NCBI RefSeq assembly: GCF_947488515.1
Contig: NZ_CANKZF010000002.1
Span: 470,294-534,293 of the forward strand
Source: an uncultured Nocardioides sp.
GTDB taxonomy: Bacteria; Actinomycetota; Actinomycetes; Propionibacteriales; Nocardioidaceae
Reading direction: 5' to 3'
DNA length: 64,000 nucleotides
Shown here: piece after piece, positions 45,501 to 54,228 of the stretch
Position numbering within the stretch: position 1 is the stretch's first letter
How the letters are laid out: the number at the start of each line of letters is the position of its first letter
Notes under the pieces: generated by a model
Databases searched by the model: none
What the model was told of the DNA's origin: nothing
Seen by the model: only the letters and a program-made list of their open reading frames with translations
Program-made: the position numbers and the translations under genes

Positions 45501-45875
45501 TCAGAACCGCCGCGGGCCCGCATGACCCGCGAGACACCTCCAACCCTGGTTCAGGCGCACCCAGACCTGAGTCATCGGCATGCGAAAGGTCTCCGGCTCG
45601 TCGTTCTGCGACAGCACCACATCAGTCACCTCGGCGTGGAGGACAGCGGTGTCGCCGGCCACCACGATCTCGGCGCTGCTCAGTCGCTGTGAACGCCAAA
45701 CAGTGCCGCCCTCGGTGTTCCGACGGATGTACTCCGAGCGGCTGTAGGTGTCACCCACATGCGACGTCCATCGAACGTCTTCATGCAGCAGAGCCGAAAG
45801 GAGCTGGGCATCACCGGCGGCCAACGCGGATGCCCGCTGCTCCGCAGCCGCCATGACCTCCTGCGCGGCGTCCAT
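45501..45875 (-). CDS. SnoaL/DUF4440-like NTF2-fold protein
   Basis: 124-aa NTF2-fold protein. MDAAQEVMAAAEQRASAL begins the first helix; LLSALLHEDVRWTSHVGD and the C-terminal TQVWVRLNQGWRCLAGH are the typical DUF4440 ends. Such proteins may be small enzymes or binding proteins. An ATG at 45929 is in frame but extends beyond the fold. It is on the same strand as the phosphotransferase gene, 116 bp downstream of its stop. Confidence 0.75.
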   Translation of the reverse strand: MDAAQEVMAAAEQRASALAAGDAQLLSALLHEDVRWTSHVGDTYSRSEYIRRNTEGGTVWRSQRLSSAEIVVAGDTAVLHAEVTDVVLSQNDEPETFRMPMTQVWVRLNQGWRCLAGHAGPRRF

Positions 45876-45991
45876 GTGGACCAGCGTGACACGTAGGGCA
45901 GAGACGGGTGCCCACACGCGCACGCTCATCGGCAGCTCCGGACCTCCCCGACAAGCGCCGAAAGACGCAGTGCTCGCCTGTCGAGCGAGGG

Positions 45992-46774
45992 TCAACGGGT
46001 GAAGAGGTGCCTGTTCGCTTCGATCCAGTCGATCTCGGCCGCTTCTTCTTCGAGGCTGCCTTCGGCGACCCAGGTCTTCTGGGGTTCTGAACCTTGGTCG
46101 GCGAGGAGACGGACGTGCTCGATGGTGGCGTGACGTCGTCGGATGACCGCGTCGGCCACGTCGAAGTCGGCCGGGATCCCGTATGCGTCGAGGAAGGCGT
46201 CGATGCGCGCACGACGGTCGGGCACCTCGGGGAAGTGGTGCCACTCCAGAGCCGATTCGTCGTCGCGCACAGGGGCGAACCACAGGAGGGCGTACGCCAC
46301 GTCGTCCAGTCGAGGTGCACGGTGCAGGAAGTCCCAGTCGAGGAGTGCGACTGCTTCTCCGTCTCGCCACACGAAGTTCCACGGTCCGGGGTCGCCGTGA
46401 ACGAAGACATCGCCGTCGGCGGCCGTCGGCGGCGCGTTGAAGAAGGCGTCCTGCGGCGGAACCCAACCGGCCGAGGCGTCGTGGATGCGTCGCAGCAGCT
46501 GCGCGGCTGAACGGAGCCCCTGCTCGTCGTGCTGGTTCTTCCATCCGTCGCCGCCGCTGTCACCGTCGATGTAGCGGAGCACCTCGGTCTCATCACTCAG
46601 CGACAACGGCTCGGGAACACAGTCCAAGCCCTTCTCGCGAAGGTGACGCAGGAACGAATGCACCGTCTGGCTCTGAGGCCCCGCCAGTCGCGTCACTGTT
46701 TCGGCAGACACCGTCACGGGACGGAGCTGTTCATTCACCTCTGCCGCTCGGCTCAGTGCCTCGTCCTTGGCCAT
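45992..46774 (-). CDS. Aminoglycoside phosphotransferase (APH) family kinase
   Basis: 260-aa kinase-fold phosphotransferase. The Brenner-type catalytic loop is FVHGDPGPWNFVW (about residue 125) and the metal-binding LLDWDFLHRAP follows about 15 residues later. The N-lobe is short and lacks a clear P-loop lysine motif. The family phosphorylates antibiotics, choline, sugars or other small molecules. Nothing nearby indicates which, so resistance should not be assumed. ATG at 46774. Confidence 0.82.
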   Translation of the reverse strand: MAKDEALSRAAEVNEQLRPVTVSAETVTRLAGPQSQTVHSFLRHLREKGLDCVPEPLSLSDETEVLRYIDGDSGGDGWKNQHDEQGLRSAAQLLRRIHDASAGWVPPQDAFFNAPPTAADGDVFVHGDPGPWNFVWRDGEAVALLDWDFLHRAPRLDDVAYALLWFAPVRDDESALEWHHFPEVPDRRARIDAFLDAYGIPADFDVADAVIRRRHATIEHVRLLADQGSEPQKTWVAEGSLEEEAAEIDWIEANRHLFTR

Positions 46775-46797
46775 GGCTGCACCCTCACACAGGCGGC

Positions 46798-46908
46798 GGA
46801 CAGGTCACCATCGAGTTGTTGGAGGGCCGCGAGCCGTCCTTCGCGGTGATCGCCCGGGTGGGCGGCGGCATCCCGACCGTCAACGTCGACGGGCTCTCGG
46901 TGCGCTGA
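46798..46908 (+). pseudogene. Remnant: C-terminal end of a lost gene
   Basis: A frame ending at TGA 46906-46908 reads QVTIELLEGREPSFAVIARV and continues about 16 residues with normal actinobacterial codon use but has no start; it begins abruptly 24 bp from the phosphotransferase start codon. It looks like the tail of a gene whose front was removed when the accessory patch formed. Family not recognised. Confidence 0.4.
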
Positions 46909-47070
46909 CGCGTCGACGCCACCCACCCGCCGCCAGGCGACCTTCCGCTGGTGGTGACGACCGTCTCAGTCCGCCCGTAACCTCCTCAGCCCTCCTGCGT
47001 TGTCCACCCCGTAAGCAGCGCGGGACGGGAGCCCGGCTGGGCCAGGGGCCAGACGGCAGGGAGGGTGCAC

Positions 47071-48027
47071 ATGGGTGTCGAGATCCAGGTCAACGACCTC
47101 ACCAAGTCCTTCGGCAAGCAGCTGATCTGGGGCGACGTGACCCTGAAGATCCCCGCGGGCGAGATCTGCGTGATGCTCGGTCCGTCCGGCACGGGCAAGT
47201 CGGTGTTCCTCAAGACGCTCATCGGCCTGCTGAAGCCCGACAAGGGCTCGATCCTCATCGAGGGCACCGACATCGCGAGCTGCTCCGAGAGCGACCTCTA
47301 CGAGATCCGCAAGCTCTTCGGCGTGCTGTTCCAGGACGGCGCCATGTTCGGCTCGATGAACCTCTACGACAACGTTGCCTTCCCGTTGCGCGAGCACACC
47401 AGGAAGTCGGAGTCCGAGGTGCGCGCCATCGTGATGGAGAAGATGGACCTCGTCGGCCTCCTCGGCTCCGAGGACAAGCTGCCGGGCGAGATCTCCGGCG
47501 GCATGCGCAAGCGTGCCGGGCTGGCGCGGGCGCTGGTGCTCGACCCCGAGATCGTGCTCTTCGACGAGCCCGACTCGGGCCTCGACCCGGTGCGGACGGC
47601 GTTCCTCAACCAGCTCATCATCGACCTCAACGCGCAGATCGACGCCACCTTCCTCATCGTCACCCACGACGTGAACACGGCCCGGACGGTGCCCGACAAC
47701 ATCGGTCTCCTCTACCACCGCCACCTGGCGATGTTCGGCCCGCGCGAGCAGCTGCTGAGCTCGGAGGAGCCCGTCGTACGCCAGTTCCTCAACGCCCAGC
47801 GCGTCGGCCCGATCGGCATGTCCGAGGAGAAGGATGCCGACGAGCTCGCTGCGGAGGAGGGCCAGGAGCTGCCACCGCTGCCGCCCATCCCGCTCCAGCA
47901 GGAGCCGTCCAACGGCATCCCGCGCCGCAGCCAGCGCCCGGCAGGGGAGTGGTGCCGCGAGAACGGCGTGACCCCGCCGCCGGGATCCTTCGAGACCACC
48001 AACGCCGGTCTGGCGCCGGGAGCCTGA
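47071..48027 (+). CDS. Mce transport ATPase (MceG/Mkl-like)
   Basis: 318-aa ATP-binding subunit energising Mce lipid importers. Walker A LGPSGTGKS, signature ISGGMRKRAGLARAL and Walker B VLFDEPDSGLDP are intact, and the C-terminal extension (about 250-318) is proline-rich as in MceG. ATG at 47071 lies behind AGGGAGGG; an in-frame GTG at 47065 is less likely. In M. tuberculosis the homologue mkl lies between rplL and rpoB, the same neighbourhood. It begins the mce operon. Confidence 0.92.
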   Translation: MGVEIQVNDLTKSFGKQLIWGDVTLKIPAGEICVMLGPSGTGKSVFLKTLIGLLKPDKGSILIEGTDIASCSESDLYEIRKLFGVLFQDGAMFGSMNLYDNVAFPLREHTRKSESEVRAIVMEKMDLVGLLGSEDKLPGEISGGMRKRAGLARALVLDPEIVLFDEPDSGLDPVRTAFLNQLIIDLNAQIDATFLIVTHDVNTARTVPDNIGLLYHRHLAMFGPREQLLSSEEPVVRQFLNAQRVGPIGMSEEKDADELAAEEGQELPPLPPIPLQQEPSNGIPRRSQRPAGEWCRENGVTPPPGSFETTNAGLAPGA

Positions 48028-48034
48028 GGCCGCC

Positions 48035-48820
48035 ATGTCCACGTCGACGTCCTCGCGCGCCCTCGCACCGATCGGTGCCGCGGGCAACCTGTTCGCCTTC
48101 GCCCTCGACGTCGGTCGCGGGCTCTTCCGGCGCCCCTTCCAGCTGCGCGAGTTCATCCAGCAGGCCTGGTTCATCGCCTCGGTCACCATCATCCCGACCG
48201 CCCTCGTCGCCATCCCCTTCGGCGCGGTCATCGCGCTCCAGGTCGGCGGCCTGATCAAGCAGTTCGGCGCGCAGTCGTTCACCGGCTCGGCGTCGGTGCT
48301 CGCGGTCATCCAGCAGGCGGCCCCCATCGGCACGGCACTGCTGATCGCCGGGGCCGGTGGCTCCGCGATCGCGGCCGACCTCGGCGCGCGCAAGATCCGC
48401 GAGGAGCTCGACGCGATGATGGTGCTGGGCATCGACCCGATCCAGCGCCTCGTCGTGCCGCGCGTGCTCGCGTGCATGCTCGTGGCGTTCTTCCTGAACG
48501 GCATGGTCAGCGTCGTCGGGGTGAGCGGCGGATACGTCTTCAACGTCATCCTGCAGGACGGCACCCCCGGCGCGTACCTCGCGAGCTTCACCGCGCTGGC
48601 GCAGCTGCCGGACCTGTGGATCGGGCTGATCAAGGCGCTCGTCTTCGGCCTGATCGCCGCGGTCGTGGCGTCCTACAAGGGGATGAACGCCAAGGGCGGG
48701 CCGAAGGGCGTCGGCGACGCCGTCAACGAGTCCGTGGTGATCACGTTCCTGCTGCTCTTCGTGGCCAACTTCGTCCTCAGCATGATCTACCTGCAGGTCG
48801 TGCCCCCGAAGGGCGGATGA
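48035..48820 (+). CDS. Mce permease YrbE-type A (MlaE family)
   Basis: 261-aa inner-membrane permease with about five hydrophobic segments and the MlaE-family core (GAVIALQVGGLIKQFGAQS, IREELDAMMVLGIDPIQRLV). It forms the membrane channel with YrbE-B under the MceG ATPase. It starts 7 bp after mceG and is followed directly by the second permease. Confidence 0.9.
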   Translation: MSTSTSSRALAPIGAAGNLFAFALDVGRGLFRRPFQLREFIQQAWFIASVTIIPTALVAIPFGAVIALQVGGLIKQFGAQSFTGSASVLAVIQQAAPIGTALLIAGAGGSAIAADLGARKIREELDAMMVLGIDPIQRLVVPRVLACMLVAFFLNGMVSVVGVSGGYVFNVILQDGTPGAYLASFTALAQLPDLWIGLIKALVFGLIAAVVASYKGMNAKGGPKGVGDAVNESVVITFLLLFVANFVLSMIYLQVVPPKGG

Positions 48821-49648
48821 GTGATGGCCCTACGAGACGTCTACGCCAAGCCATTCGGCTCCCTCGACGACCTGGGAGGCCAGCTGGCCTTCCACATCGC
48901 GGTGCTCAGGGCCGTGCCGCGCTCGGTCACCCGCTACCCGCGCGAGATCATGCGGATCCTCGCCGAGGTCACCCTCGGCTCGGGTGCTCTCGCCGTCATC
49001 GGCGGCACCGTCGGCGTCATCATCGGCATGACGTTCTTCACCGGTGCGCAGGTGGGGCTGTCAGGCTACGCGGCGCTCAACCAGCTCGGCACCGCTGCCT
49101 TCTCCGGCTTCGTCTCCGCCTACTTCAACACCCGCGAGATCGCGCCGCTCGTCGCGGGGATCGCGCTCGCCGCGACCGTCGGCTGCGGCTTCACCGCCCA
49201 GCTGGGCGCCATGCGGATCTCGGAGGAGGTCGACGCCCTCGAGGTGATGGCGATCCCGTCGATGCCGTTCCTGGTCGCCACCCGCGTGGTGGGCGGGCTG
49301 ATCGCGATCATCCCGCTGTACGTCGTCGGCCTGCTGTCGTCGTACTTCGCGAGCCGGCTGGTGGTGACCCAGTTCTACGGCCAGTCCGCGGGCACCTACG
49401 ACCACTACTTCAACGCGTTCCTGCCACCCGGCGACGTGCTGTGGTCCTTCGGCAAGGTGCTGGTCTTCGCGGTCACCGTCATCCTCATCCACTGCTACCA
49501 CGGCTACAACGCCTCCGGCGGGCCTGCCGGCGTGGGCGTCGCGGTGGGGCGCGCCGTCCGGACCAGCATCGTCGCGATCAACGTGCTCGACCTGCTGATG
49601 TCCATGGCGATCTGGGGCGCGTCGACCACCGTGCGGCTGGCGGGGTGA
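48821..49648 (+). CDS. Mce permease YrbE-type B (MlaE family)
   Basis: 275-aa partner permease: GMTFFTGAQVGLSGYAALN, MRISEEVDALEVMAIPSMPF and an aromatic KVLVFAVTVILIHCYHGYN helix. GTG at 48821 follows the previous stop directly; ATG at 48824 is the other choice. The stop overlaps the GTG start of mceA (GTGA). Confidence 0.9.
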   Translation: MMALRDVYAKPFGSLDDLGGQLAFHIAVLRAVPRSVTRYPREIMRILAEVTLGSGALAVIGGTVGVIIGMTFFTGAQVGLSGYAALNQLGTAAFSGFVSAYFNTREIAPLVAGIALAATVGCGFTAQLGAMRISEEVDALEVMAIPSMPFLVATRVVGGLIAIIPLYVVGLLSSYFASRLVVTQFYGQSAGTYDHYFNAFLPPGDVLWSFGKVLVFAVTVILIHCYHGYNASGGPAGVGVAVGRAVRTSIVAINVLDLLMSMAIWGASTTVRLAG

Positions 49649-50931
49649 CGCCGGCGATGAAGACGAAGTCCCTGGGAGTCGTGTTCCTGGTCCTCATGCT
49701 CGGCGCGGTGTGGGCGACCTACGGCGTGTTCACCAAGAAGTTCACCGACTACGACGAGGTCACGGTCAAGGCGTCCAGGATCGGGCTCCAGCTGCCGCAG
49801 CGCGCCGACGTCAAGATCAAGGGAGTGATCGTGGGCGAGGTGCTCGACTACGAGCCCACCGCGGAGGGCGCGGACATCACGCTCGGCCTCTACCAGGACC
49901 GCACCACCGACGTCCCGCGCGACGTCACCGCCTCGATCCTGCCCAAGACTCTCTTCGGCGAGAAGTTCGTCTCCCTGGTCGTCCCCGACGGCGGGTCGTC
50001 CGCCCAGCCGATCGCCGACGGCGACGTCATCCAGCGCACCGACCTCTCCATCGAGGTCGAGCAGGTGCTCAGCGACCTCTACCCCCTGCTGCGCGCGGTG
50101 CAGCCCGCCGACCTCAACACCACCCTCAACGCGGTCGCCACCGCCCTCGAGGGGAGGGGCGAGCAGCTCGGCGAGACGCTCGAGACGCTCGACGACTACC
50201 TGACCCGCTTCAACCCCGAGCTCCCCGCCCTCATCGAGGACCTGCGGCTCACGGCGCGGGTCTCCGACACGTACGCCGACGTGCTGCCCGAGGTCGCCAC
50301 GATCCTCCGCAACACCATCACCACCACGTCGACGCTCGAGGACCGCGAGGACCGGCTCAAGGCGCTGTTCAACGACGTGTCGAAGCTGGCCACCGTCGCC
50401 GATCGCTTCACCCGCGCCAACGGCGACAACCTGGTCCGACTCGCGGACCTCGGCGCGGCACAGCTCGAGGTGTTCGCCCGCTACGCACCCGGGTACCCCT
50501 GCCTGCTCGGCGGCATCGTCGGGGCGGGCAAGCTCCAGGCCGAGGCGTTCCGCGGCTTCACCCTGCACATCGTGCTGGAGACGCTGCCCAACCAGCCGCG
50601 CGGCTACGGCCCGCAGGACGTCCCGGTCTACGGCGACAAGCGCGGCTACCACTGCGGCACGCTCCCGTCGCCGCCGTGGTCCCAGAGCAACCCGCTGACC
50701 TCCCAGCCCGACTTCGTCGACGGTGTCGACGAGCCCACCGGCAAGGGCACCAGCCGCGTGGGTCCGGGCTGGTCCGGCACCGCTGCCGGCTTCGCGGGCG
50801 GGCGCGACGAGTCGGCGCTGCTCAAGTCGCTGCTCGCCCCGGGCCTGGGCGTCAGCACCGACGACGTACCCGACCTCGGCGTCCTGCTGGTCGGGCCGAT
50901 GGCGCGCGGGGCGGAGGTGTCGCTGCGATGA
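49645..50931 (+). CDS. MceA-type substrate-binding protein
   Basis: 428-aa Mce protein: an N-terminal signal anchor (about 8-28), an MCE/MlaD domain (about 35-120; ADVKIKGVIVGEVLDY and SILPKTLFGEKFVSLV), and a helical domain with LRAVQPADLNTTLNAVATAL. Six Mce proteins A-F together are thought to make a hexameric tube carrying lipids or sterols across the envelope. GTG at 49645 overlaps the upstream stop; ATG at 49657 is an alternative. Confidence 0.9.
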   Translation: MTPAMKTKSLGVVFLVLMLGAVWATYGVFTKKFTDYDEVTVKASRIGLQLPQRADVKIKGVIVGEVLDYEPTAEGADITLGLYQDRTTDVPRDVTASILPKTLFGEKFVSLVVPDGGSSAQPIADGDVIQRTDLSIEVEQVLSDLYPLLRAVQPADLNTTLNAVATALEGRGEQLGETLETLDDYLTRFNPELPALIEDLRLTARVSDTYADVLPEVATILRNTITTTSTLEDREDRLKALFNDVSKLATVADRFTRANGDNLVRLADLGAAQLEVFARYAPGYPCLLGGIVGAGKLQAEAFRGFTLHIVLETLPNQPRGYGPQDVPVYGDKRGYHCGTLPSPPWSQSNPLTSQPDFVDGVDEPTGKGTSRVGPGWSGTAAGFAGGRDESALLKSLLAPGLGVSTDDVPDLGVLLVGPMARGAEVSLR

Positions 50932-51965
50932 GCCGGATCCTCGACCTCAGGACCTCGGTCGACCTCGTCAAGCTGCTCGTCTTCGTCGTCGTCACCTCGC
51001 TCGCGACGGCGGTGCTGGTGGTGACCATCGGCAACCTCGACTTCGGGTCGTCGCGGGAGTACAAGGCGGAGTTCACCGACGCCACCGGCGTCAACAAGGG
51101 CGACGACATCCGCGTCGCCGGCGTCCGGGTCGGCACGGTCAGCGAGGTGGAGATCGTCGACCGCACCCGTGCGCTGATCACCTTCTCGGTCGACCGCGAC
51201 ACCTCGGTCAACGGCGGCACCAACGCCGCCATCCGCTACCGCAACCTCGTCGGGCAGCGCTACCTCTCGCTCACCCAGGAGGTGGGCGACACCCGGCGGC
51301 TGCCGGCCGGCTCGACGATCCCGGTGTCGCGGACCACGCCCGCGCTCGACCTCACGGTGCTCTTCAACGGCTTCAAGCCGCTCTTCGAGGCGCTCTCGCC
51401 CGACGACGTCAACCAGCTGTCGTACGAGCTCGTCCAGGTGTTCCAGGGCGAGGGCGGGACCTTGGAGGGGCTGCTCGCGCACACGGCGTCGGTCACGTCG
51501 ACGCTCGCCGACCGCGACGAGGTGATCGGCGACCTCATCGACAACCTGTCGCTGGTGCTCGACCACGTCGCCGACCGCGACAAGCAGCTCACCCGGCTCA
51601 TCCAGTCGTTCCGCACGCTCGTTGGCGGGCTGAAGAAGGACCGCAACGCGATCCTCGGCTCGCTGGAGGAGGTCTCCACGCTGTCGGTCGAGACAGCCTC
51701 CCTCATCGACGGCATCCGCGAGCCGTTCGTGAAGGACATCAAGGAGCTGCGCACGGTGGCCGGCAACATCGACAAGAACAAGGCCGAGCTCGACCGCGCC
51801 ATCCAGGTGCTGCCGATCAAGCTCAACAAGATCGGACGCACCGCGATCTACGGCTCGTTCTTCAACTTCTACCTCTGCGAGTTCCAGGGCCGCGTCAACC
51901 TGCCCAGCGACGTCTCGATCCCGGTGAAGTACAACACCGGCTCCGACAGGTGTGATCTCGGATGA
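50928..51965 (+). CDS. MceB-type protein
   Basis: 345 aa. Signal anchor (about 12-36), MCE domain with GDDIRVAGVRVGTVSEVEI and YRNLVGQRYLSLTQ, then a long helical region. It overlaps mceA by 4 nt. Unlike the other junctions it is followed by a 136-bp spacer before mceC. Confidence 0.9.
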   Translation: MSRILDLRTSVDLVKLLVFVVVTSLATAVLVVTIGNLDFGSSREYKAEFTDATGVNKGDDIRVAGVRVGTVSEVEIVDRTRALITFSVDRDTSVNGGTNAAIRYRNLVGQRYLSLTQEVGDTRRLPAGSTIPVSRTTPALDLTVLFNGFKPLFEALSPDDVNQLSYELVQVFQGEGGTLEGLLAHTASVTSTLADRDEVIGDLIDNLSLVLDHVADRDKQLTRLIQSFRTLVGGLKKDRNAILGSLEEVSTLSVETASLIDGIREPFVKDIKELRTVAGNIDKNKAELDRAIQVLPIKLNKIGRTAIYGSFFNFYLCEFQGRVNLPSDVSIPVKYNTGSDRCDLG

Positions 51966-52101
51966 CGTCACCCCACGCCGTTCTTCTCCCCCGCTCCGCT
52001 TCACCCCACGGCCTTGTGGCTCCTCCGCTGCGCTCCTGCGCCGCAAGCCCGCAGGGACCCCGAAACGGCGCTCCTCCGAACAACGCCGAGGGGACCCCGA
52101 C
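51966..52101. other. 136-bp spacer in the otherwise overlapping mce operon
   Basis: Between mceB and mceC lies a stretch with repeated CACCCCACG and GGGACCCCGA strings and short inverted repeats (CGGCG...CGCCG; CTGCG...CGCAG). It could hold an RNA structure or be a small insertion. No gene is seen. Confidence 0.5.
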
Positions 52102-53064
52102 ATGAAGCCATTTCGCGAGCGCAATCCCGTCGTCGTCGGGGCCATCAGCCTCGTCGTCCTCGCCGTGACGCTGGTCGCCGCGCTGCGCGCCGACGACCTG
52201 CCGATCATCGGCGGCGGCGACACCTACCACGCGATGTTCACCGAGGCCGGCGGGCTCAAGGTCAACGACGAGGTCCGCATCGCCGGCGTGCGCGTGGGCA
52301 AGGTCGACGAGGTCGAGCTCGCCGGCGACGAGGTGCGGGTCAGCTTCAAGGTCGCCGCCGCCGCCGCCTTCGGTGGCGACACCCGCGCCGCGATCAAGGT
52401 CAAGACGATCCTCGGCTCGATGTTCCTGGCGCTCGAGCCCGCCGGCGGCGGCCGGCTCGACGAGGGGGCCACCATCCCGGCGGCGCGCACCTCCTCGCCG
52501 TTCGACGTGGTCGAGGCCTTCGAGGGCCTCGCCTCGACCTCCGCGCAGATCGACACCGACCAGCTCGCCGAGTCGCTGACCACGCTGGCCGACCTCACCC
52601 GCAACACCCCCGAGGAGTTCCGGGGCGCGCTCGACGGCCTGAGCCGGCTGTCGTCTAACGTCGCGGCGAAGGACGAGCAGCTCAACACCCTGCTGGTCAA
52701 CCTCGAGCGCGTCTCGACCGTCCTCGACGAGCGCGACGAGGACATCGTCAAGCTGATGGAGGACAGCGACGTGCTGTTCCGGGCCCTGGTCGCCCGCCGC
52801 GAGGCCGTGCACGACCTGCTGGTGTCCAGCACGATGCTCTCCCAGGAGCTCACCCGGCTCATCGACCAGTCGCGCGAGGACCTCAAGCCGGCGCTCGCCC
52901 ACCTCGAGAACGTCGTCGCGGTCCTCAACAAGAACGAGGACAACCTCGACAGCAGCCTGCGGCTGATGGCGCCGTTCTACCGCGTCTTCGCCAACACGCT
53001 CGGCACCGGTCCGTGGTTCGACACGTGGATCTCCAACTTCCCGCCCGTCCCGCAGGTGGGCTGA
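52102..53064 (+). CDS. MceC-type protein
   Basis: 320 aa. MKPFRERNPVVVGAISLVVL gives the signal anchor; the MCE domain has NDEVRIAGVRVGKVDEVEL and KTILGSMFLALEP. The helical part follows. ATG at 52102 follows GAGGGGACC; a longer in-frame start at 51952 would read through the spacer and is rejected. Confidence 0.9.
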   Translation: MKPFRERNPVVVGAISLVVLAVTLVAALRADDLPIIGGGDTYHAMFTEAGGLKVNDEVRIAGVRVGKVDEVELAGDEVRVSFKVAAAAAFGGDTRAAIKVKTILGSMFLALEPAGGGRLDEGATIPAARTSSPFDVVEAFEGLASTSAQIDTDQLAESLTTLADLTRNTPEEFRGALDGLSRLSSNVAAKDEQLNTLLVNLERVSTVLDERDEDIVKLMEDSDVLFRALVARREAVHDLLVSSTMLSQELTRLIDQSREDLKPALAHLENVVAVLNKNEDNLDSSLRLMAPFYRVFANTLGTGPWFDTWISNFPPVPQVG

Positions 53065-53067
53065 CCC

Positions 53068-54228
53068 ATGGACCTCGTGAAGCGCTTCCTCGTCCCGCTC
53101 GTGGTGCTGGGCTTCGTCGTCGCGGCGGCCGTCAGCTTCCTCGGCGGCGACACGTCCAAGACCCTCGTCGCCCACTTCCCGCGGGCCATCTCCGTCTACG
53201 AGGGCAGCGACGTGCGGGTGCTCGGCGTCGCTGTCGGGACGGTGGTGCGCGTCGAGCCGACCGGCACCGATGTGACCGTGACGATGACGTACGACGACGA
53301 GGTGAAGCTGCCGGCCGACGCCCGGGCGGTGATCATCGCGCCGTCGGTGGTGGGCGACCGCTACGTCCAGCTCACGCCCGCCTACCCCGGCACCGGCAAG
53401 GTCCTCTCCGACGGCGCCGAGCTGACGGTCGAGGAGACGGCGCAGCCGCTCGAGCTCGACCAGATCTACGACAGCCTCGACCGCCTCAACGTCGCCCTCG
53501 GGCCTCGCGGCGCCAACAAGTCCGGCGCCCTCTCCGACCTGCTGTCCGTCACTGCCGACAACTTCGGCGGCCAGGGCACGACCTTCCGGCAGACGGTCGA
53601 GGACTACTCCCGGCTCAGCTCCACGCTCGCCGACAACAAGGAGGAGCTGTTCGGCTCGGTCGAGGCCCTCGGCGGCTTCATGGAGACCCTCGCCGACAAC
53701 GACCAGACGGTGCGCCAGTTCAACCAGTCGCTCGCCGACGTCTCCACGATGCTGGCGGGGGAGCGCGAGGAGCTGGTCGCGGCGACGCAGAACCTCTCGG
53801 TGGCGCTCACCTCGGTCAAGGAGTTCGTCGAGGAGAACAAGGGCTCGCTGAGCCGCAACATCACCGGGATCAACCGGGTCGCCAAGGTGCTGGTGCGCCA
53901 GCGTGCGGCCCTCGACGAGATCCTCCACGTGGCACCCGGTGCGCTCAACAACCTCGCGCTGACCTACAACCCCCAGGCCGGCACGCTCGACACGCGCGCC
54001 AACTTCGGCGAGTCCATCAACCAGCTCGAGATCGACCCGGCCGCGTTCCTGTGCGGCTTCGTCGGCCAGGTCGAGCGCTCCGGGCAGGTCTGCGACCGGA
54101 TCACCGAGCTGCTCGCCCGGCCCCGCGCCGGTGCCCTCGACCGGAAGGCGGTGCGGCTGCCCGCGCAGGACGTCTTCGACCCGACCCTCGGCGGCCTGGT
54201 CGCGCCGGACACGGAGGTGGAGCGATGA
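53068..54228 (+). CDS. MceD-type protein
   Basis: 386 aa. Anchor at about 7-27, MCE domain with GSDVRVLGVAVGTVVRVEP and APSVVGDRYVQLTP, then helices and a C-terminal region near residue 325 with AAFLCGFVGQVERSGQVC. It starts 3 bp after mceC and overlaps mceE by 4 nt. Confidence 0.9.
   Translation: MDLVKRFLVPLVVLGFVVAAAVSFLGGDTSKTLVAHFPRAISVYEGSDVRVLGVAVGTVVRVEPTGTDVTVTMTYDDEVKLPADARAVIIAPSVVGDRYVQLTPAYPGTGKVLSDGAELTVEETAQPLELDQIYDSLDRLNVALGPRGANKSGALSDLLSVTADNFGGQGTTFRQTVEDYSRLSSTLADNKEELFGSVEALGGFMETLADNDQTVRQFNQSLADVSTMLAGEREELVAATQNLSVALTSVKEFVEENKGSLSRNITGINRVAKVLVRQRAALDEILHVAPGALNNLALTYNPQAGTLDTRANFGESINQLEIDPAAFLCGFVGQVERSGQVCDRITELLARPRAGALDRKAVRLPAQDVFDPTLGGLVAPDTEVER

Noticed and set aside
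45992..46774. Antibiotic resistance kinase
   Set aside because: Only generic APH motifs are visible; no resistance-specific features or mobile context, so resistance is not claimed.
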